DNA of 64,000 bases from Kurthia zopfii (GTDB lineage: Bacteria; Bacillota; Bacilli; Bacillales_A; Planococcaceae), in the NCBI RefSeq assembly GCF_003143955.1, contig NZ_QFVS01000001.1, positions 62,001 to 126,000 on the forward strand. Reading direction: 5' to 3'. The notes beneath the pieces are model-generated. The model saw only the letters and a program-made list of their open reading frames with translations. It made no database searches and was not told the DNA's origin. Numbering within the stretch: position 1 is the first letter of the stretch; the number at the start of each line of letters is the position of its first letter. A program made the translations under genes and the position numbers. Positions 28,442 through 37,315 of the stretch are shown here, one piece after another.

Positions 28442-29646
28442 TGACAACTTTCAAATATATTGGTCGCTCAAAAAAAGGTGAACAAGCGAAAGGTACAGTT
28501 GAGGCAGATTCTAAATCAGCAGCAATTAAGAAAATTAAAGAGATGGGCATTAGCCCGCGAGAAATCACTGAGTCAAATAGTATTCTTCATATGGATTTAA
28601 ATTTCGGAGCTGCTGTTAAGATGGAGCATTTCGTTATTTTCTGTCGTCAATTTGCCACTTTAATTCGTGCAGGTGTTTCGATTGTTGAATCTGTTCATAT
28701 TTTGGCAAAACAAACAGAAAGTAAAATGTTGAAAAAATCTTTATTTGCCATTGAAGAAGATTTACGCGCAGGGATTTCATTTTCAACTGCGGCAAGTAAA
28801 TTTCCGAAAGTATTTCCAACGCTTTTCATTAATATGATGAAAGCTGGGGAAGTTACCGGAAATATGGATGAAACACTTGAACGATTGGCTTCAAGTTATG
28901 AAAAAACATTTAAATTAAAAAAGAAAATTCAATCAGCGATGATGTACCCGATTGTACTGATCATTTTAATCTTATTTGTCGGCGCATTTATGCTTCTATG
29001 GTTAGTACCGCAATTTACGCAGAACTTCGAAAGTTTTGGAGCAGAATTACCAACGATTACTGTAATTGTTCTGAAATTTAGTGATGCATTAAAAGATTAT
29101 TGGTGGATTTTCTTATCGGTCATAATCGCAGTAGTCGGAATCTTTATTTTCCTATTTAAAAATAATAAACAATTTCATTACAGCGTTTATTATGTCCTAT
29201 TGAAATTACCGGTATTCGGAGCGGTTTTACAAAAGTCAGCAATTGCGAGAATGACGAGAACATTATCTTCTTTATTCAGCAGTTCGGTTCCAATTTTAAA
29301 TGCATTGACGATTGTTGAAAAAATCTCAGGTAATCCAATTATCGAAGAAGTAATTCGCGATTCAAAAAAATCACTTGAAGCAGGTAGCTCTTTAGCTGAC
29401 CCATTAGAGAAAAGTTGGGTATTCCCACCACTTGTAACGCAGATGGTATCGATTGGTGAAACGACTGGTTCACTTGATTATATGTTAGAAAAAATCGCGG
29501 AATTTTATGAGGATGATGTGGATCGAACGGTCGATTCATTGAAATCACTTATTGAACCATTAATGATTTTATTATTAGCCGGTATTGTCGGCTTTATCGT
29601 GGCAGCTATTATGATGCCAATGTTCAGTTTATACGACCAAATCTAA
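28441..29646 (+). CDS. pilC: Type IV pilus inner-membrane platform protein PilC
   Basis: 401 residues with two T2SF (GspF) domains at about 62-190 and 265-390. Each has 'FCRQFATLIRAGVSIVES' or 'MTRTLSSLFSSSVPILNAL' as family signature, and three membrane helices are visible. PilC is rotated by PilB/PilT to insert or remove pilins. It begins at the last base of pilT. About 110 bases of structured non-coding sequence separate it from the pilins. Confidence 0.95.
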   Translation: MTTFKYIGRSKKGEQAKGTVEADSKSAAIKKIKEMGISPREITESNSILHMDLNFGAAVKMEHFVIFCRQFATLIRAGVSIVESVHILAKQTESKMLKKSLFAIEEDLRAGISFSTAASKFPKVFPTLFINMMKAGEVTGNMDETLERLASSYEKTFKLKKKIQSAMMYPIVLIILILFVGAFMLLWLVPQFTQNFESFGAELPTITVIVLKFSDALKDYWWIFLSVIIAVVGIFIFLFKNNKQFHYSVYYVLLKLPVFGAVLQKSAIARMTRTLSSLFSSSVPILNALTIVEKISGNPIIEEVIRDSKKSLEAGSSLADPLEKSWVFPPLVTQMVSIGETTGSLDYMLEKIAEFYEDDVDRTVDSLKSLIEPLMILLLAGIVGFIVAAIMMPMFSLYDQI

Positions 29647-29657
29647 GATGTAAGTCA

Positions 29658-29695
29658 GTCCAGTTCATGCGCGCCTTGAAGGGAGGTGAACGGAC
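29658..29695 (+). other. Hairpin between pilC and the first pilin
   Basis: GTCC.GTTCA pairs with TGAAC GGAC (one bulged A) and an inner CCTT..AGGG can form. No T-run follows. The segment 29650-29740 is noticeably more G+C-rich than the genes around it and contains two copies of CGGACGT. Confidence 0.5.
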
Positions 29696-29756
29696 GTTGC
29701 GCAAGCAGATCGGACGTACTTTCATCAAGGGTAAAAAAACTATAGGAGGGTTTCCA

Positions 29757-30227
29757 TTGAGAAATCTATTAAACAAGAAATTAAACAATGAAAAAGGTAT
29801 GACGCTAATCGAGTTACTAGCAGTAATCGTAATTTTAGCAATCATTGCATTAATCGCTATTCCAGCAATCGGTAACATCATTTCGAACTCGAAATCAAAA
29901 GCAATTTTAGCAGACGCAACAACAATTATTTCAGGTGCAAAAACAGCAATTGCTGACGGATCATGTACAGAAAGTGGTAAAACAACAACATGTACTGGTG
30001 AAAACTTAAAAGATTTCGTAGAGATTTCAGGTACTCCATTAGATGATACAAAAGATACTGTTGTAAAAACAAAAGCTGATGATGGCACTGTATCTTATAA
30101 AATCACGTATAGTGCTTTAAAAGAACTAAATGATAAGTACTCAAACTTAGTTGAAACGGGTAAGAAAAAAGGCGGTATTACAGCAGCTACACAAAAGCAA
30201 ATTTCCACAGTAATGGGTAATAAATAA
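29757..30227 (+). CDS. Type IV pilin 1
   Basis: 156 residues from TTG 29757, chosen because GGAGGG (29745-29750) precedes it and the result starts MRNLLNKKL exactly like the next pilin. The class III leader ends 'NEKG', with cleavage before Met; mature sequence 'MTLIELLAVIVILAIIALIAIPAI' has Glu+5. A disulfide loop is likely between Cys in 'GSC' and 'TTC'. The C-terminal domain is small and Lys/Thr-rich. It is nearly identical to pilin 2 through mature residue 55 or so. It is probably a major or alternative major subunit. Confidence 0.88.
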   Translation: MRNLLNKKLNNEKGMTLIELLAVIVILAIIALIAIPAIGNIISNSKSKAILADATTIISGAKTAIADGSCTESGKTTTCTGENLKDFVEISGTPLDDTKDTVVKTKADDGTVSYKITYSALKELNDKYSNLVETGKKKGGITAATQKQISTVMGNK

Positions 30228-30254
30228 TTCTAAATAGAAAACGGAGGGTTTCCA

Positions 30255-30689
30255 ATGAGAAATCTATTAAATAAGAAATTAAAAAACGAAAAAGGTATGA
30301 CGTTAATCGAATTACTAGCAGTAATCGTAATTTTAGCAATCATCGCCTTAATCGCTATTCCAGCAATCGGTAACATCATCTCGAACTCAAAATCAAAAGC
30401 AATTTTAGCAGACGCAACAACAATTATTTCAGGCGCAAAAACAGCAATTGCTGATGGTGCTTGTTCTACTTCAACTAAATGTACAGGTACAGAATTAAAA
30501 GATTTCGTTGAGATTTCAGGAACTGCATTAGTGGCAACTGACACAGTTACTAAAAATGCTGATGGTGGTTATACTATTGTGTACACAGGATTAAAAGACC
30601 TAAATGAAAAATATAAAGCAAAATTACCGGATAATTCAGAAAACAAAGCTACGCAAAAAGAAATCGCAACAGCAATGGGCGGTAAGTAA
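30255..30689 (+). CDS. Type IV pilin 2
   Basis: 144 residues, ATG start behind ACGGAGGG. Leader and N-terminal helix match pilin 1 almost base for base. The proteins diverge after 'TAIADG', where the Cys-Cys loop is shorter ('ACSTSTKC'). Both keep 'LKDFVEISGT' and an ending of the type 'KEIATAMGGK'. It lies 27 bases after pilin 1 and is followed by a two-tier hairpin. Tandem near-duplicates like this may allow subunit choice or recombination. Confidence 0.9.
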   Translation: MRNLLNKKLKNEKGMTLIELLAVIVILAIIALIAIPAIGNIISNSKSKAILADATTIISGAKTAIADGACSTSTKCTGTELKDFVEISGTALVATDTVTKNADGGYTIVYTGLKDLNEKYKAKLPDNSENKATQKEIATAMGGK

Positions 30690-30692
30690 TTT

Positions 30693-30744
30693 CAACTCAT
30701 TCGTTTAGAGGCTGTCAGATGACAGCCTCGTGCCGAAGTAGTTG
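30693..30744 (+). other. Two-tier structured RNA element, copy 1
   Basis: Inner helix GAGGCTGTCA/TGACAGCCTC (10 bp, perfect). Outer helix CAACT..TTCG/CGAA..AGTTG. Internal loop TTTA (5' side) and GTGC (3' side). No T-run follows. A second copy at 31331-31380 keeps the loop but changes base pairs in the helices. Confidence 0.8.
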
Positions 30745-30825
30745 AAGGAAGTTAGGGGAAAACAGACTACTACAATGGATGGGAGAAATGGAGAAATCTA
30801 TTACCATTAATGAGGAGGTTTTCCT

Positions 30826-31326
30826 ATGAAAACAATTATTCGTCAAAAAGTAAGAAATGAAAAAGGTATGACATTGATTGAGTTATTAGCAGTAATCGTA
30901 ATTTTAGCAATCATCGCCCTGATCGCCATTCCAGCTATTAGCAATATTATTTCAAATTCAAAATCAAAAGCTATTTTATCGGATGCAGCCATTATTATTA
31001 AAGCCGCGAAAATAGCAGTTGCAGATGGACATTGTACAATTCAGAACAAGAATAACTTAAAATGTTTTAAAGAAGATTTAGAACAATATGTGGAACAAAC
31101 AAATCATAAGTTAGGTGAGAAAGATCTGGTTCGTCGAGATTATGTCCCAGAAGAAAATAAAGATATTTATTCTATTAATTTCTCTGAATTTGACAATTTA
31201 AATGATAAGTATTCAGACCTGCTAAAAGATGCTTCAGTTTCAGGTGGAGATGATATAGACGAAGCAACAGAAGAAGAAATAGCAACTGCGATGCAAGGGA
31301 AAAAAGTTGATCCAAACAAACCATAA
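30826..31326 (+). CDS. Type IV pilin 3
   Basis: 166 residues, ATG behind GAGGAGG. Class III leader 'NEKG' and the same mature helix as pilins 1 and 2, but nucleotide-level divergence is greater. The loop cysteines are 'GHC' and 'LKCF'. The C-terminal domain is longer and acidic ('GGDDIDEATEEEIATAMQGK'), unlike the basic pilins 1 and 2, so it may be a minor or alternative subunit. It sits between two copies of the two-tier hairpin. Confidence 0.88.
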   Translation: MKTIIRQKVRNEKGMTLIELLAVIVILAIIALIAIPAISNIISNSKSKAILSDAAIIIKAAKIAVADGHCTIQNKNNLKCFKEDLEQYVEQTNHKLGEKDLVRRDYVPEENKDIYSINFSEFDNLNDKYSDLLKDASVSGGDDIDEATEEEIATAMQGKKVDPNKP

Positions 31327-31330
31327 TCTC

Positions 31331-31380
31331 CACTCTTTCGTTTAGAGGCTATCCTATGATGGCCTCGTGCCAAAAGAGTG
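31331..31380 (+). other. Two-tier structured RNA element, copy 2
   Basis: Outer helix CACTCTTT/AAAGAGTG (8 bp). Inner helix GAGGCTATC/GATGGCCTC (9 bp, one G-T pair). The internal loop again has CGTTTA on the 5' side and GTGCC on the 3' side. Relative to copy 1 an inner G-C pair is A-T and the whole outer helix has changed sequence while staying paired. No T-run follows. Confidence 0.8.
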
Positions 31381-31406
31381 GATTTAAAAGAAGTGAGGGA
31401 ATTAGT

Positions 31407-32960
31407 ATGTTTTTTTCATCAAAAAAGAAAGTAGCGTTCACATATACAGATTATAAAATACAATTTTTCCGCTTCGTAGATAAAGACGTTGCAAAGGGAG
31501 AAGTTATCGAAGCGCCGTTAGTAGGGGGGACAGTTCGTGAAGGGCTGATTGTCGATGAAATCGTATTTTTTGATACATTAAAAGAAATGGTGAAAATCAA
31601 TCATATAAAAGGCCATTCAGTGATTTATACAGTGCCGGATCATGCTGTGACGATGCGAAATGTCGAGCATCCAGAAGATTTACATAATCAATCTTTGAAG
31701 GAATATTTTGAGTTAGAAATTGGTGAAACTATACATCTACCTTTTGACGAACCGGTAATTGATGTTTATGACCCGGATCCAGAAGATCAGCATGCGATTT
31801 TATTTGCTTCAAATGGGATTGAAGTAATAAAAATGCAGCAACTTTTAAATGATGCTGGTTTAAAACCGATTGGCGCGGACATTAAGTCATTAGCGAATTT
31901 ACGTCTTGCTGAGCAAATCTTCCCTTCATTAGAAGATCAAACAACGATGGTCGTTTCAACATTGATTAATGAAATGTCATTATCAATTTTTTCGAAAGGA
32001 CATTTAGAGTTTTTAAGATTTCAATCGATTGAAACGGAATTAACGCAATGGCAGTTGAATGAGACGGAAAATGGCTTTACATATACGTATAACGGCAATT
32101 TAGCAGATTATAAAATGAATTTGATGGAAGCATTAGCGGAAATCGGGCGAATCATGAATTTCTACCGTTTTTCAGTAAGTAAGGATCAACGTCAAATCGA
32201 ACAGATCATTTTGATGGGTGATTGTCCAGAAAATCAATATATTTATGATATGTTGTCGAGCCAATTTGAGTTGCCAGTATTTAAATTAGATGATTTAAAA
32301 TTGAAACAATATTATCCGAACTATAATGCCGGTCATGCGGAATTACTAGGCTTAGCGTTACGTGCAGATCCATTTACGCAAGTACCACTCATTAATTTGA
32401 TGCCACCTTTAAGAAGTGCGCGAAGTTCAAATAAAATTGGGATTTGGGCTGCTGCGATTTTAGGTGTTCTTTTCATTGCGGGTGTCGCAGTTTGGAATTA
32501 CTCATTATCAACAGATGTTGCCGATTTACAGAAGGAAAATGAGGCGAAAGTTGCCGCTCTTGATGAAGCGAACAGTCAATTAGAGCAACTTCAAAGTTCA
32601 GATGGTGATTCATTAGAGGATGCGGTGAAAACGATTGAACAATTATCCTATCCTGTAACGCCGATCATTGCGGCTGTGAACAAAAATTTAGCGGACTATA
32701 ATTATAAAACGAATTATGAATTTGCTGAAACTTCGGCAAAAGCAGTTATTCAATATGAAACATATTCTGAATTAGCGAATTACATCGAAAAAATACAGAT
32801 GAATCCTATTTTTAAAGATGTAAAAGTAAATACGATCAATACGAAGAAACCGGGCAATGAAAATGATGAAGTCCAAATCGACGAAACGATTGATCGTCAT
32901 ATTGCTGAAATTGAACTTGATTTAAATCTAACAGCACTACAAGAGGAGCGTAATGATTAA
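31407..32960 (+). CDS. PilM-PilN fusion protein
   Basis: 517 residues from ATG 31407 (GTGAGGGA seven bases upstream). Residues 1 to about 335 look like PilM, an actin-like cytoplasmic protein ('KVAFTYTDYKIQFFRF' start, 'ILMGDCPEN' region). This is joined to PilN: a conserved 'INLMPP' motif at about 330, one membrane helix (about 343-365), a coiled coil (about 368-400) and a C-terminal domain. In most bacteria pilM and pilN are separate and the PilN N-terminal 'INLLP' motif docks into PilM; here that motif sits at the junction. The stop overlaps the next ATG by one base. Confidence 0.82.
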   Translation: MFFSSKKKVAFTYTDYKIQFFRFVDKDVAKGEVIEAPLVGGTVREGLIVDEIVFFDTLKEMVKINHIKGHSVIYTVPDHAVTMRNVEHPEDLHNQSLKEYFELEIGETIHLPFDEPVIDVYDPDPEDQHAILFASNGIEVIKMQQLLNDAGLKPIGADIKSLANLRLAEQIFPSLEDQTTMVVSTLINEMSLSIFSKGHLEFLRFQSIETELTQWQLNETENGFTYTYNGNLADYKMNLMEALAEIGRIMNFYRFSVSKDQRQIEQIILMGDCPENQYIYDMLSSQFELPVFKLDDLKLKQYYPNYNAGHAELLGLALRADPFTQVPLINLMPPLRSARSSNKIGIWAAAILGVLFIAGVAVWNYSLSTDVADLQKENEAKVAALDEANSQLEQLQSSDGDSLEDAVKTIEQLSYPVTPIIAAVNKNLADYNYKTNYEFAETSAKAVIQYETYSELANYIEKIQMNPIFKDVKVNTINTKKPGNENDEVQIDETIDRHIAEIELDLNLTALQEERND

Positions 32961-33679
32961 TGAAGAATAAACCAATCTTACTTGGACTACTACTATTCTG
33001 CTTAGTTGGCGCTCTTGCCTATGCAGTGTATACCTATATCATCGGGCCAAAATTCGATGAGAAAGCATCGCTACAACAATCCAATATCCAACTTATTTCG
33101 GATGTTGAAGATGTGAAAAATCAAATGGATGTCTTAAAAGAAAATCAAGAAAGTTTGAAAATGAATGAATCAGCCTTGCGTTTGAAAGTGCCAAAAACAC
33201 GAGAAATCAGCCAAATTATAAAATTGATTGAACAATTTGAGTCGTTAAGTGAAACACATATTTCAAATGTCAGCTTTAATAATTATGATGAATCGGCAAA
33301 AGATGCGTTACAAAAAGATGATCAATCAATTTCTGAAGGGGATGTGCAAAATCCATTAGAAGAAAATGACGCTGAAAAAAAGGACGAAATTACGAATACG
33401 GAGCCTTCTTCGCCTATTTCAGAAAAGTCATTGCCAGCGGATGTGAAATTAGTTACTGTAGCATTAACGGTATCGGCAGATGAAGAACAAAACATCGTTG
33501 AGTTTTTAAAGGAAGCGGAGAAGAACCCTCGTCTAATCCGTATTGATTCTGTAGTTTATACAATCGAAAATCCAGAAGATGTCACTTCAAGTGAATCGGA
33601 GGAAATTACTACCGAGAAGAAATATCCTGTTTCAGCAACCGTTCAATTAACAACATTCTATTCGAAAGATATTCAGTAG
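32960..33679 (+). CDS. PilO-like pilus protein (second copy)
   Basis: 239 residues: membrane helix (about 7-27), coiled coil (about 35-70), then a ferredoxin-like domain interrupted by an acidic, low-complexity insert (about 112-150, rich in Asp, Glu, Ser). It is paralogous to the protein at 163-879, sharing 'SFNNY', 'NPL' and the closing 'VQLTTFYS'. PilO forms heterodimers with PilN. It begins at the last base of the fusion gene and is followed after eight bases by the peptidase gene. Confidence 0.78.
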   Translation: MKNKPILLGLLLFCLVGALAYAVYTYIIGPKFDEKASLQQSNIQLISDVEDVKNQMDVLKENQESLKMNESALRLKVPKTREISQIIKLIEQFESLSETHISNVSFNNYDESAKDALQKDDQSISEGDVQNPLEENDAEKKDEITNTEPSSPISEKSLPADVKLVTVALTVSADEEQNIVEFLKEAEKNPRLIRIDSVVYTIENPEDVTSSESEEITTEKKYPVSATVQLTTFYSKDIQ

Positions 33680-33687
33680 GTGATTTT

Positions 33688-34431
33688 TTGGAAATTTATT
33701 ATAGTATTTTCTTCTTTCTATTCGGTGCAGCATTCGGCTCATTTTACAATGTTGTCGGAATGCGTTGGCCGGCTGGGAAGTCGATCGTTCAACCAGGTTC
33801 GCATTGCGATGCTTGTCAAAAACCATTGATGGCGCTTGATTTAATACCCGTATTAAGCTATGTCCTTCTACGTGGAAAATGCCGTCAATGTGGCGAGAAG
33901 TTCGGTGCTTTTCATGCATTGATTGAATTATTCACGGGGTTATTATTCATTTTAGCTTATGTACATTTCGGCTTTACCGCTGAGTTAATAGTCGCATTAT
34001 TATTCATTTCATTATTTGCTATTATTACGGTATCCGATATTTGCTATATGATCATTCAAGACAAGGTACTGTTAATCTTCGGTAGCCTAATTGTCATCGG
34101 TAGAATTATTTCACCACTCACACCTTGGTGGGACACGGTTGCTGGAGCTGTTTTTGGTTTTGGACTTCTACTACTCGTATCGATGTTCTCAAAAAATGGC
34201 ATGGGTGGAGGCGATATTAAACTTTATTTCGTCATCGGTTTAGTACTTGGTGTGAAATTGACGTTTATCTCCATTTTCCTTTCATCTGTCATAGGATTAA
34301 TCGTTGCGGTCTTTCTTAAAAGAGGCTTCGGTAAGACGATTCCATTTGGACCATCCATTGCTGTCGGCTCATTAATCGCTTATTTCTACGGCAGTGAATT
34401 ATTTGATTGGTATACATCATTATTCTTCTAG
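33688..34431 (+). CDS. pilD: Prepilin peptidase / N-methyltransferase PilD
   Basis: 247 residues, TTG start with AGGTGA upstream. The N-terminal part has the zinc-type cysteines 'CDAC' and 'CRQC' of A24A peptidases. The two catalytic Asp are in 'ITVSDICYMIIQDK' and 'GMGGGDIKLY' (GxGD motif). About seven membrane helices. It cuts and methylates the prepilins encoded on both sides, all of which carry its KG/Met or Gly/Phe sites. It could also serve competence pseudopilins. Confidence 0.95.
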   Translation: MEIYYSIFFFLFGAAFGSFYNVVGMRWPAGKSIVQPGSHCDACQKPLMALDLIPVLSYVLLRGKCRQCGEKFGAFHALIELFTGLLFILAYVHFGFTAELIVALLFISLFAIITVSDICYMIIQDKVLLIFGSLIVIGRIISPLTPWWDTVAGAVFGFGLLLLVSMFSKNGMGGGDIKLYFVIGLVLGVKLTFISIFLSSVIGLIVAVFLKRGFGKTIPFGPSIAVGSLIAYFYGSELFDWYTSLFF

Positions 34432-34478
34432 CGGTTAGAAAACTTTGGAAGTCGGGTAAAGACTACAAAGTTTGACCG
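34432..34478 (+). other. Hairpin after pilD
   Basis: CGGT..AAACTTTG pairs with CAAAGTTT.ACCG around a loop that can form GTC/GAC. No T-run follows and the ribosome site of the next gene begins right after it. It may mark the 3' end of the pilus message by processing, or attenuate read-through. Confidence 0.55.
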
Positions 34479-34491
34479 AAGGAGGAATTTG

Positions 34492-34869
34492 ATGAAATCA
34501 CAATGGGGTATTTTATTTGGACTATTATTTGCCATTATCGTAGCAGTTTTTGCTGTATTCAATGTCGACAAAGTTCCAGTGAATTATGTGTTCGGGGAAG
34601 CGCAATGGCCACTCGTACTCGTTATTTTAGGAGCTGCTTTACTCGGATCTTTATTAAGTATTTCATTTGCTTCATATAAGATTTTTGGGAAATCACGTCA
34701 ACGTAAGAGTTTACAGAAGGAACTCGATGAAGCGAATGCGCGCAATCAAGTGTTGCAAACTTCATTAGATTCAACTGCACGTGACTTAGAACAACTGAAA
34801 TTAAATTCAACTACAGCTACGCCGAAAGATTCAGGGCGGATTAATGTAAGGGAAGATGATTTACATTAA
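34492..34869 (+). CDS. LapA-domain membrane protein (YrvD-like)
   Basis: 125 residues from ATG 34492, six bases after GGAGG. Two membrane helices (about 7-24 and 42-64) are followed by a coiled coil ('RQRKSLQKELDEANARNQVLQTSLDSTARDLEQL'). This is the LapA/DUF1049 layout. A protein of this family precedes recJ in Bacillus (yrvD). Function in monoderms is unknown. A terminator follows. Confidence 0.82.
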   Translation: MKSQWGILFGLLFAIIVAVFAVFNVDKVPVNYVFGEAQWPLVLVILGAALLGSLLSISFASYKIFGKSRQRKSLQKELDEANARNQVLQTSLDSTARDLEQLKLNSTTATPKDSGRINVREDDLH

Positions 34870-34873
34870 AATT

Positions 34874-34911
34874 AACCGTTTGAATGCCCAGTGCATTTGA
34901 GCGGTTTTTTC
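34874..34911 (+). terminator. Intrinsic terminator before recJ
   Basis: A 14-bp stem with several G-T pairs (AACCG... with ...CGGTT), followed by TTTTTT. Confidence 0.82.
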
Positions 34912-34965
34912 ATGTTATACATATGTTTTACAACTTTGTTTCGTTATAATAGAAGGAAGGATGTG

Positions 34966-37314
34966 ATGAGGAAAATGACAGAGAAAAGATGGATCATTGA
35001 AAATCCAGATGAGTCAAAAGTGAATCAATTAATGGACGAATTAAACATAAATACGATATCAGCGAAAATCCTTGTGGCGAGAGGATTTAGTGAAGTGGAA
35101 GAAGCAAGAGCCTTTCTACAAGTAGATGAAACTTCTGTCCATGATCCATTTTTATTAAATGGAATGAGCGAAGCTGTTGAGCGAATTAACAATGCCATTG
35201 AACAAAATGAGCAAATTCTGATCTATGGTGATTATGACGCGGATGGGATCACAAGTACAAGTGTTTTAAAGCACGCTCTACTTGAGTTAGGAGCTAATGT
35301 GGATCACTGTATACCGAACCGTTTTATTGATGGTTACGGCCCTTCTGAACGCCTTTTCCGTAAGGCTGCAGAAGATGGTGTGAAATTAATTATTACAGTG
35401 GATAATGGTATTGCAGGGAATGAACCGATCGCTATTGCGAAAGAGTTAGGTGTCGATGTCATCGTGACAGATCACCACGAACCTGCGAAAGAATTGCCGA
35501 ATGCAGATGTCATCATTCACCCAAGAATTCCTGAAGGTCAATACCCATTCGGTGAACTTGCTGGGGTAGGTGTTGCATTCAAATTAGCACATGCACTTTT
35601 AGGTCGTTTCCCAGAGCATTTAGTAGAATTCGTTGCGATTGGAACGATTGCCGATTTAGTGCCGCTTTTAGATGAAAATCGTTATTTAGTGAAGCTAGGT
35701 CTAGAGAAACTTCAAACTACGCAACATGTTTCTTTGAATGCTTTAGCAAAAGTATCAAATGTACCATTGAACGAAATTACAGAGGAAACAATTGGTTTCT
35801 CATTCGGCCCTCGATTAAATGCCATTGGTCGTCTTGGTGAAGCTGCACCAGCGGTTGATTTCATGCTGTCACAGGATCAAGCAGAAGCAGCTCATATGGC
35901 GCAACAATTAGATGATAAAAATAAAGAGCGAAAAGATATCGTATCGACAATGACGAAGGAAGCAATCGAACTCGTTGAAAATATGGAGGAGATTAGCCAA
36001 GCTCAAGTTCTTGTCGTTGCAGAAGAAGGTTGGAATCCAGGGGTTGTCGGAATCGTCGCATCACGTCTTGTTGAGAAATATTATAAACCAACAATCGTCT
36101 TAGGGATCGACGTGGAAAAAGGGATTGCAAAAGGTTCGGCACGTAGTATTGAAGGGTTTAATATGTATGGTGAATTGGACCAAAATCGTGATGTATTAAT
36201 CGCATTTGGCGGTCACCCGATGGCTGCAGGTATGACACTTGCGATGGAAGATGTCGATGAATTACGCGAAAGACTACACGCGCAATCATTAGTAAGTCTG
36301 TCACCGGAAGATTTGATTCCCATTTTAAAAATTGATGTGCCAGTGTCAATCGACGAAATTGATGTTGATGCGATTCAAGCAACGCGAAACCTTGCGCCAT
36401 ATGGAACTTCATTTGCGAAGCCTTTATACGGCATTCAAGAAACTGAAATTAAGTCGATGCGCAAAATCGGCGCCAATGAAGATCATATAAAAATGGACTT
36501 AGGTGAGAATGGGCAATCGCTTGCAGCAGTTGGCTTCCACAAAGGCTATTTAAAAGATGAATTGACGACGGGTGTGAAAGTATCATTTGCCGGTGATTTA
36601 CAAATCAATGAATGGAATGGCAAAAAACTTCCGCAATTGATGATTTCAGATGTGCATACGGATGAATGGCAATTATTCGATTTACGTGGCGGAAGCAATA
36701 AAGTTTCTAAGTGGTTGCAAACGATTCCTATTGAAGAAACAACTTTTATTGCTTTCAAAAAAGATACGGTTGAATACTTCAAAACATTAATTCCGAAAGA
36801 AATTACTTTATATAATGAAGAAACGGAACAAACTTACTCGAAATTCTTAGTGCTGCTCGACTTACCTACGCATCAAGAACAACTTGCGAATTTATTGAGA
36901 ACAGTTGAACCAGTGCGAATTTATGCGCATTTCTATGTCGCGAATCCTCATCTTTTTGAAGGTATGCCGACACGCGAACAATTCATTTGGTATTATTCAT
37001 TTTTAAAACAAAGAAAACAGTTTAATGTTCGTCAAAACCTAAATGATTTAGCGAAACATAAAGGTTGGAGCCGTGCTATGTTGATTTTCATGACACAGGT
37101 GTTTTTTGAACTGAAATTTGTTACAATAGACGATGGTCTTGCAAAAATTGTAGATAATCCGGATAAGCGTGCGATCGAGTCTGCGCTTATTTACAAAGAA
37201 CGCACGGAACAAGTGGCGCTTGAAGAGAAACTTCTTTATGCGCAATATAAGGATTTAAGAAATTGGTTTGAACAATGCTTTACGAAACAACCACTTTCTG
37301 AGGAGGAAAATTAA
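34966..37314 (+). CDS. recJ: Single-stranded-DNA-specific exonuclease RecJ
   Basis: 782 residues from ATG 34966, five bases after AGAAGGAAGG (ATG 34975 also possible). DHH phosphoesterase motifs: '[12 protein letters not shown]', '[14 protein letters not shown]' and the DHHA1 '[12 protein letters not shown]'. The C-terminal extension (about 560-782) is the Firmicute-type RecJ addition. It degrades ssDNA 5' to 3' in recombination and mismatch repair. A TATAAT at 34945-34950 supplies its probable -10. Confidence 0.96.
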   Translation: MRKMTEKRWIIENPDESKVNQLMDELNINTISAKILVARGFSEVEEARAFLQVDETSVHDPFLLNGMSEAVERINNAIEQNEQILIYGDYDADGITSTSVLKHALLELGANVDHCIPNRFIDGYGPSERLFRKAAEDGVKLIITVDNGIAGNEPIAIAKELGVDVIVTDHHEPAKELPNADVIIHPRIPEGQYPFGELAGVGVAFKLAHALLGRFPEHLVEFVAIGTIADLVPLLDENRYLVKLGLEKLQTTQHVSLNALAKVSNVPLNEITEETIGFSFGPRLNAIGRLGEAAPAVDFMLSQDQAEAAHMAQQLDDKNKERKDIVSTMTKEAIELVENMEEISQAQVLVVAEEGWNPGVVGIVASRLVEKYYKPTIVLGIDVEKGIAKGSARSIEGFNMYGELDQNRDVLIAFGGHPMAAGMTLAMEDVDELRERLHAQSLVSLSPEDLIPILKIDVPVSIDEIDVDAIQATRNLAPYGTSFAKPLYGIQETEIKSMRKIGANEDHIKMDLGENGQSLAAVGFHKGYLKDELTTGVKVSFAGDLQINEWNGKKLPQLMISDVHTDEWQLFDLRGGSNKVSKWLQTIPIEETTFIAFKKDTVEYFKTLIPKEITLYNEETEQTYSKFLVLLDLPTHQEQLANLLRTVEPVRIYAHFYVANPHLFEGMPTREQFIWYYSFLKQRKQFNVRQNLNDLAKHKGWSRAMLIFMTQVFFELKFVTIDDGLAKIVDNPDKRAIESALIYKERTEQVALEEKLLYAQYKDLRNWFEQCFTKQPLSEEEN

Positions 37315-37315
37315 G

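Noticed and set aside
30708-30729. Hairpin after pilin 2 as a normal intrinsic terminator
   Set aside because: The stem is strong but no T-run follows on either strand, and the same structure recurs after pilin 3 with conserved loop bases.
34891-34965. Longer recJ start at ATG 34891
   Set aside because: It would begin within the terminator and span the -10 box; ATG 34966 follows a good ribosome site.
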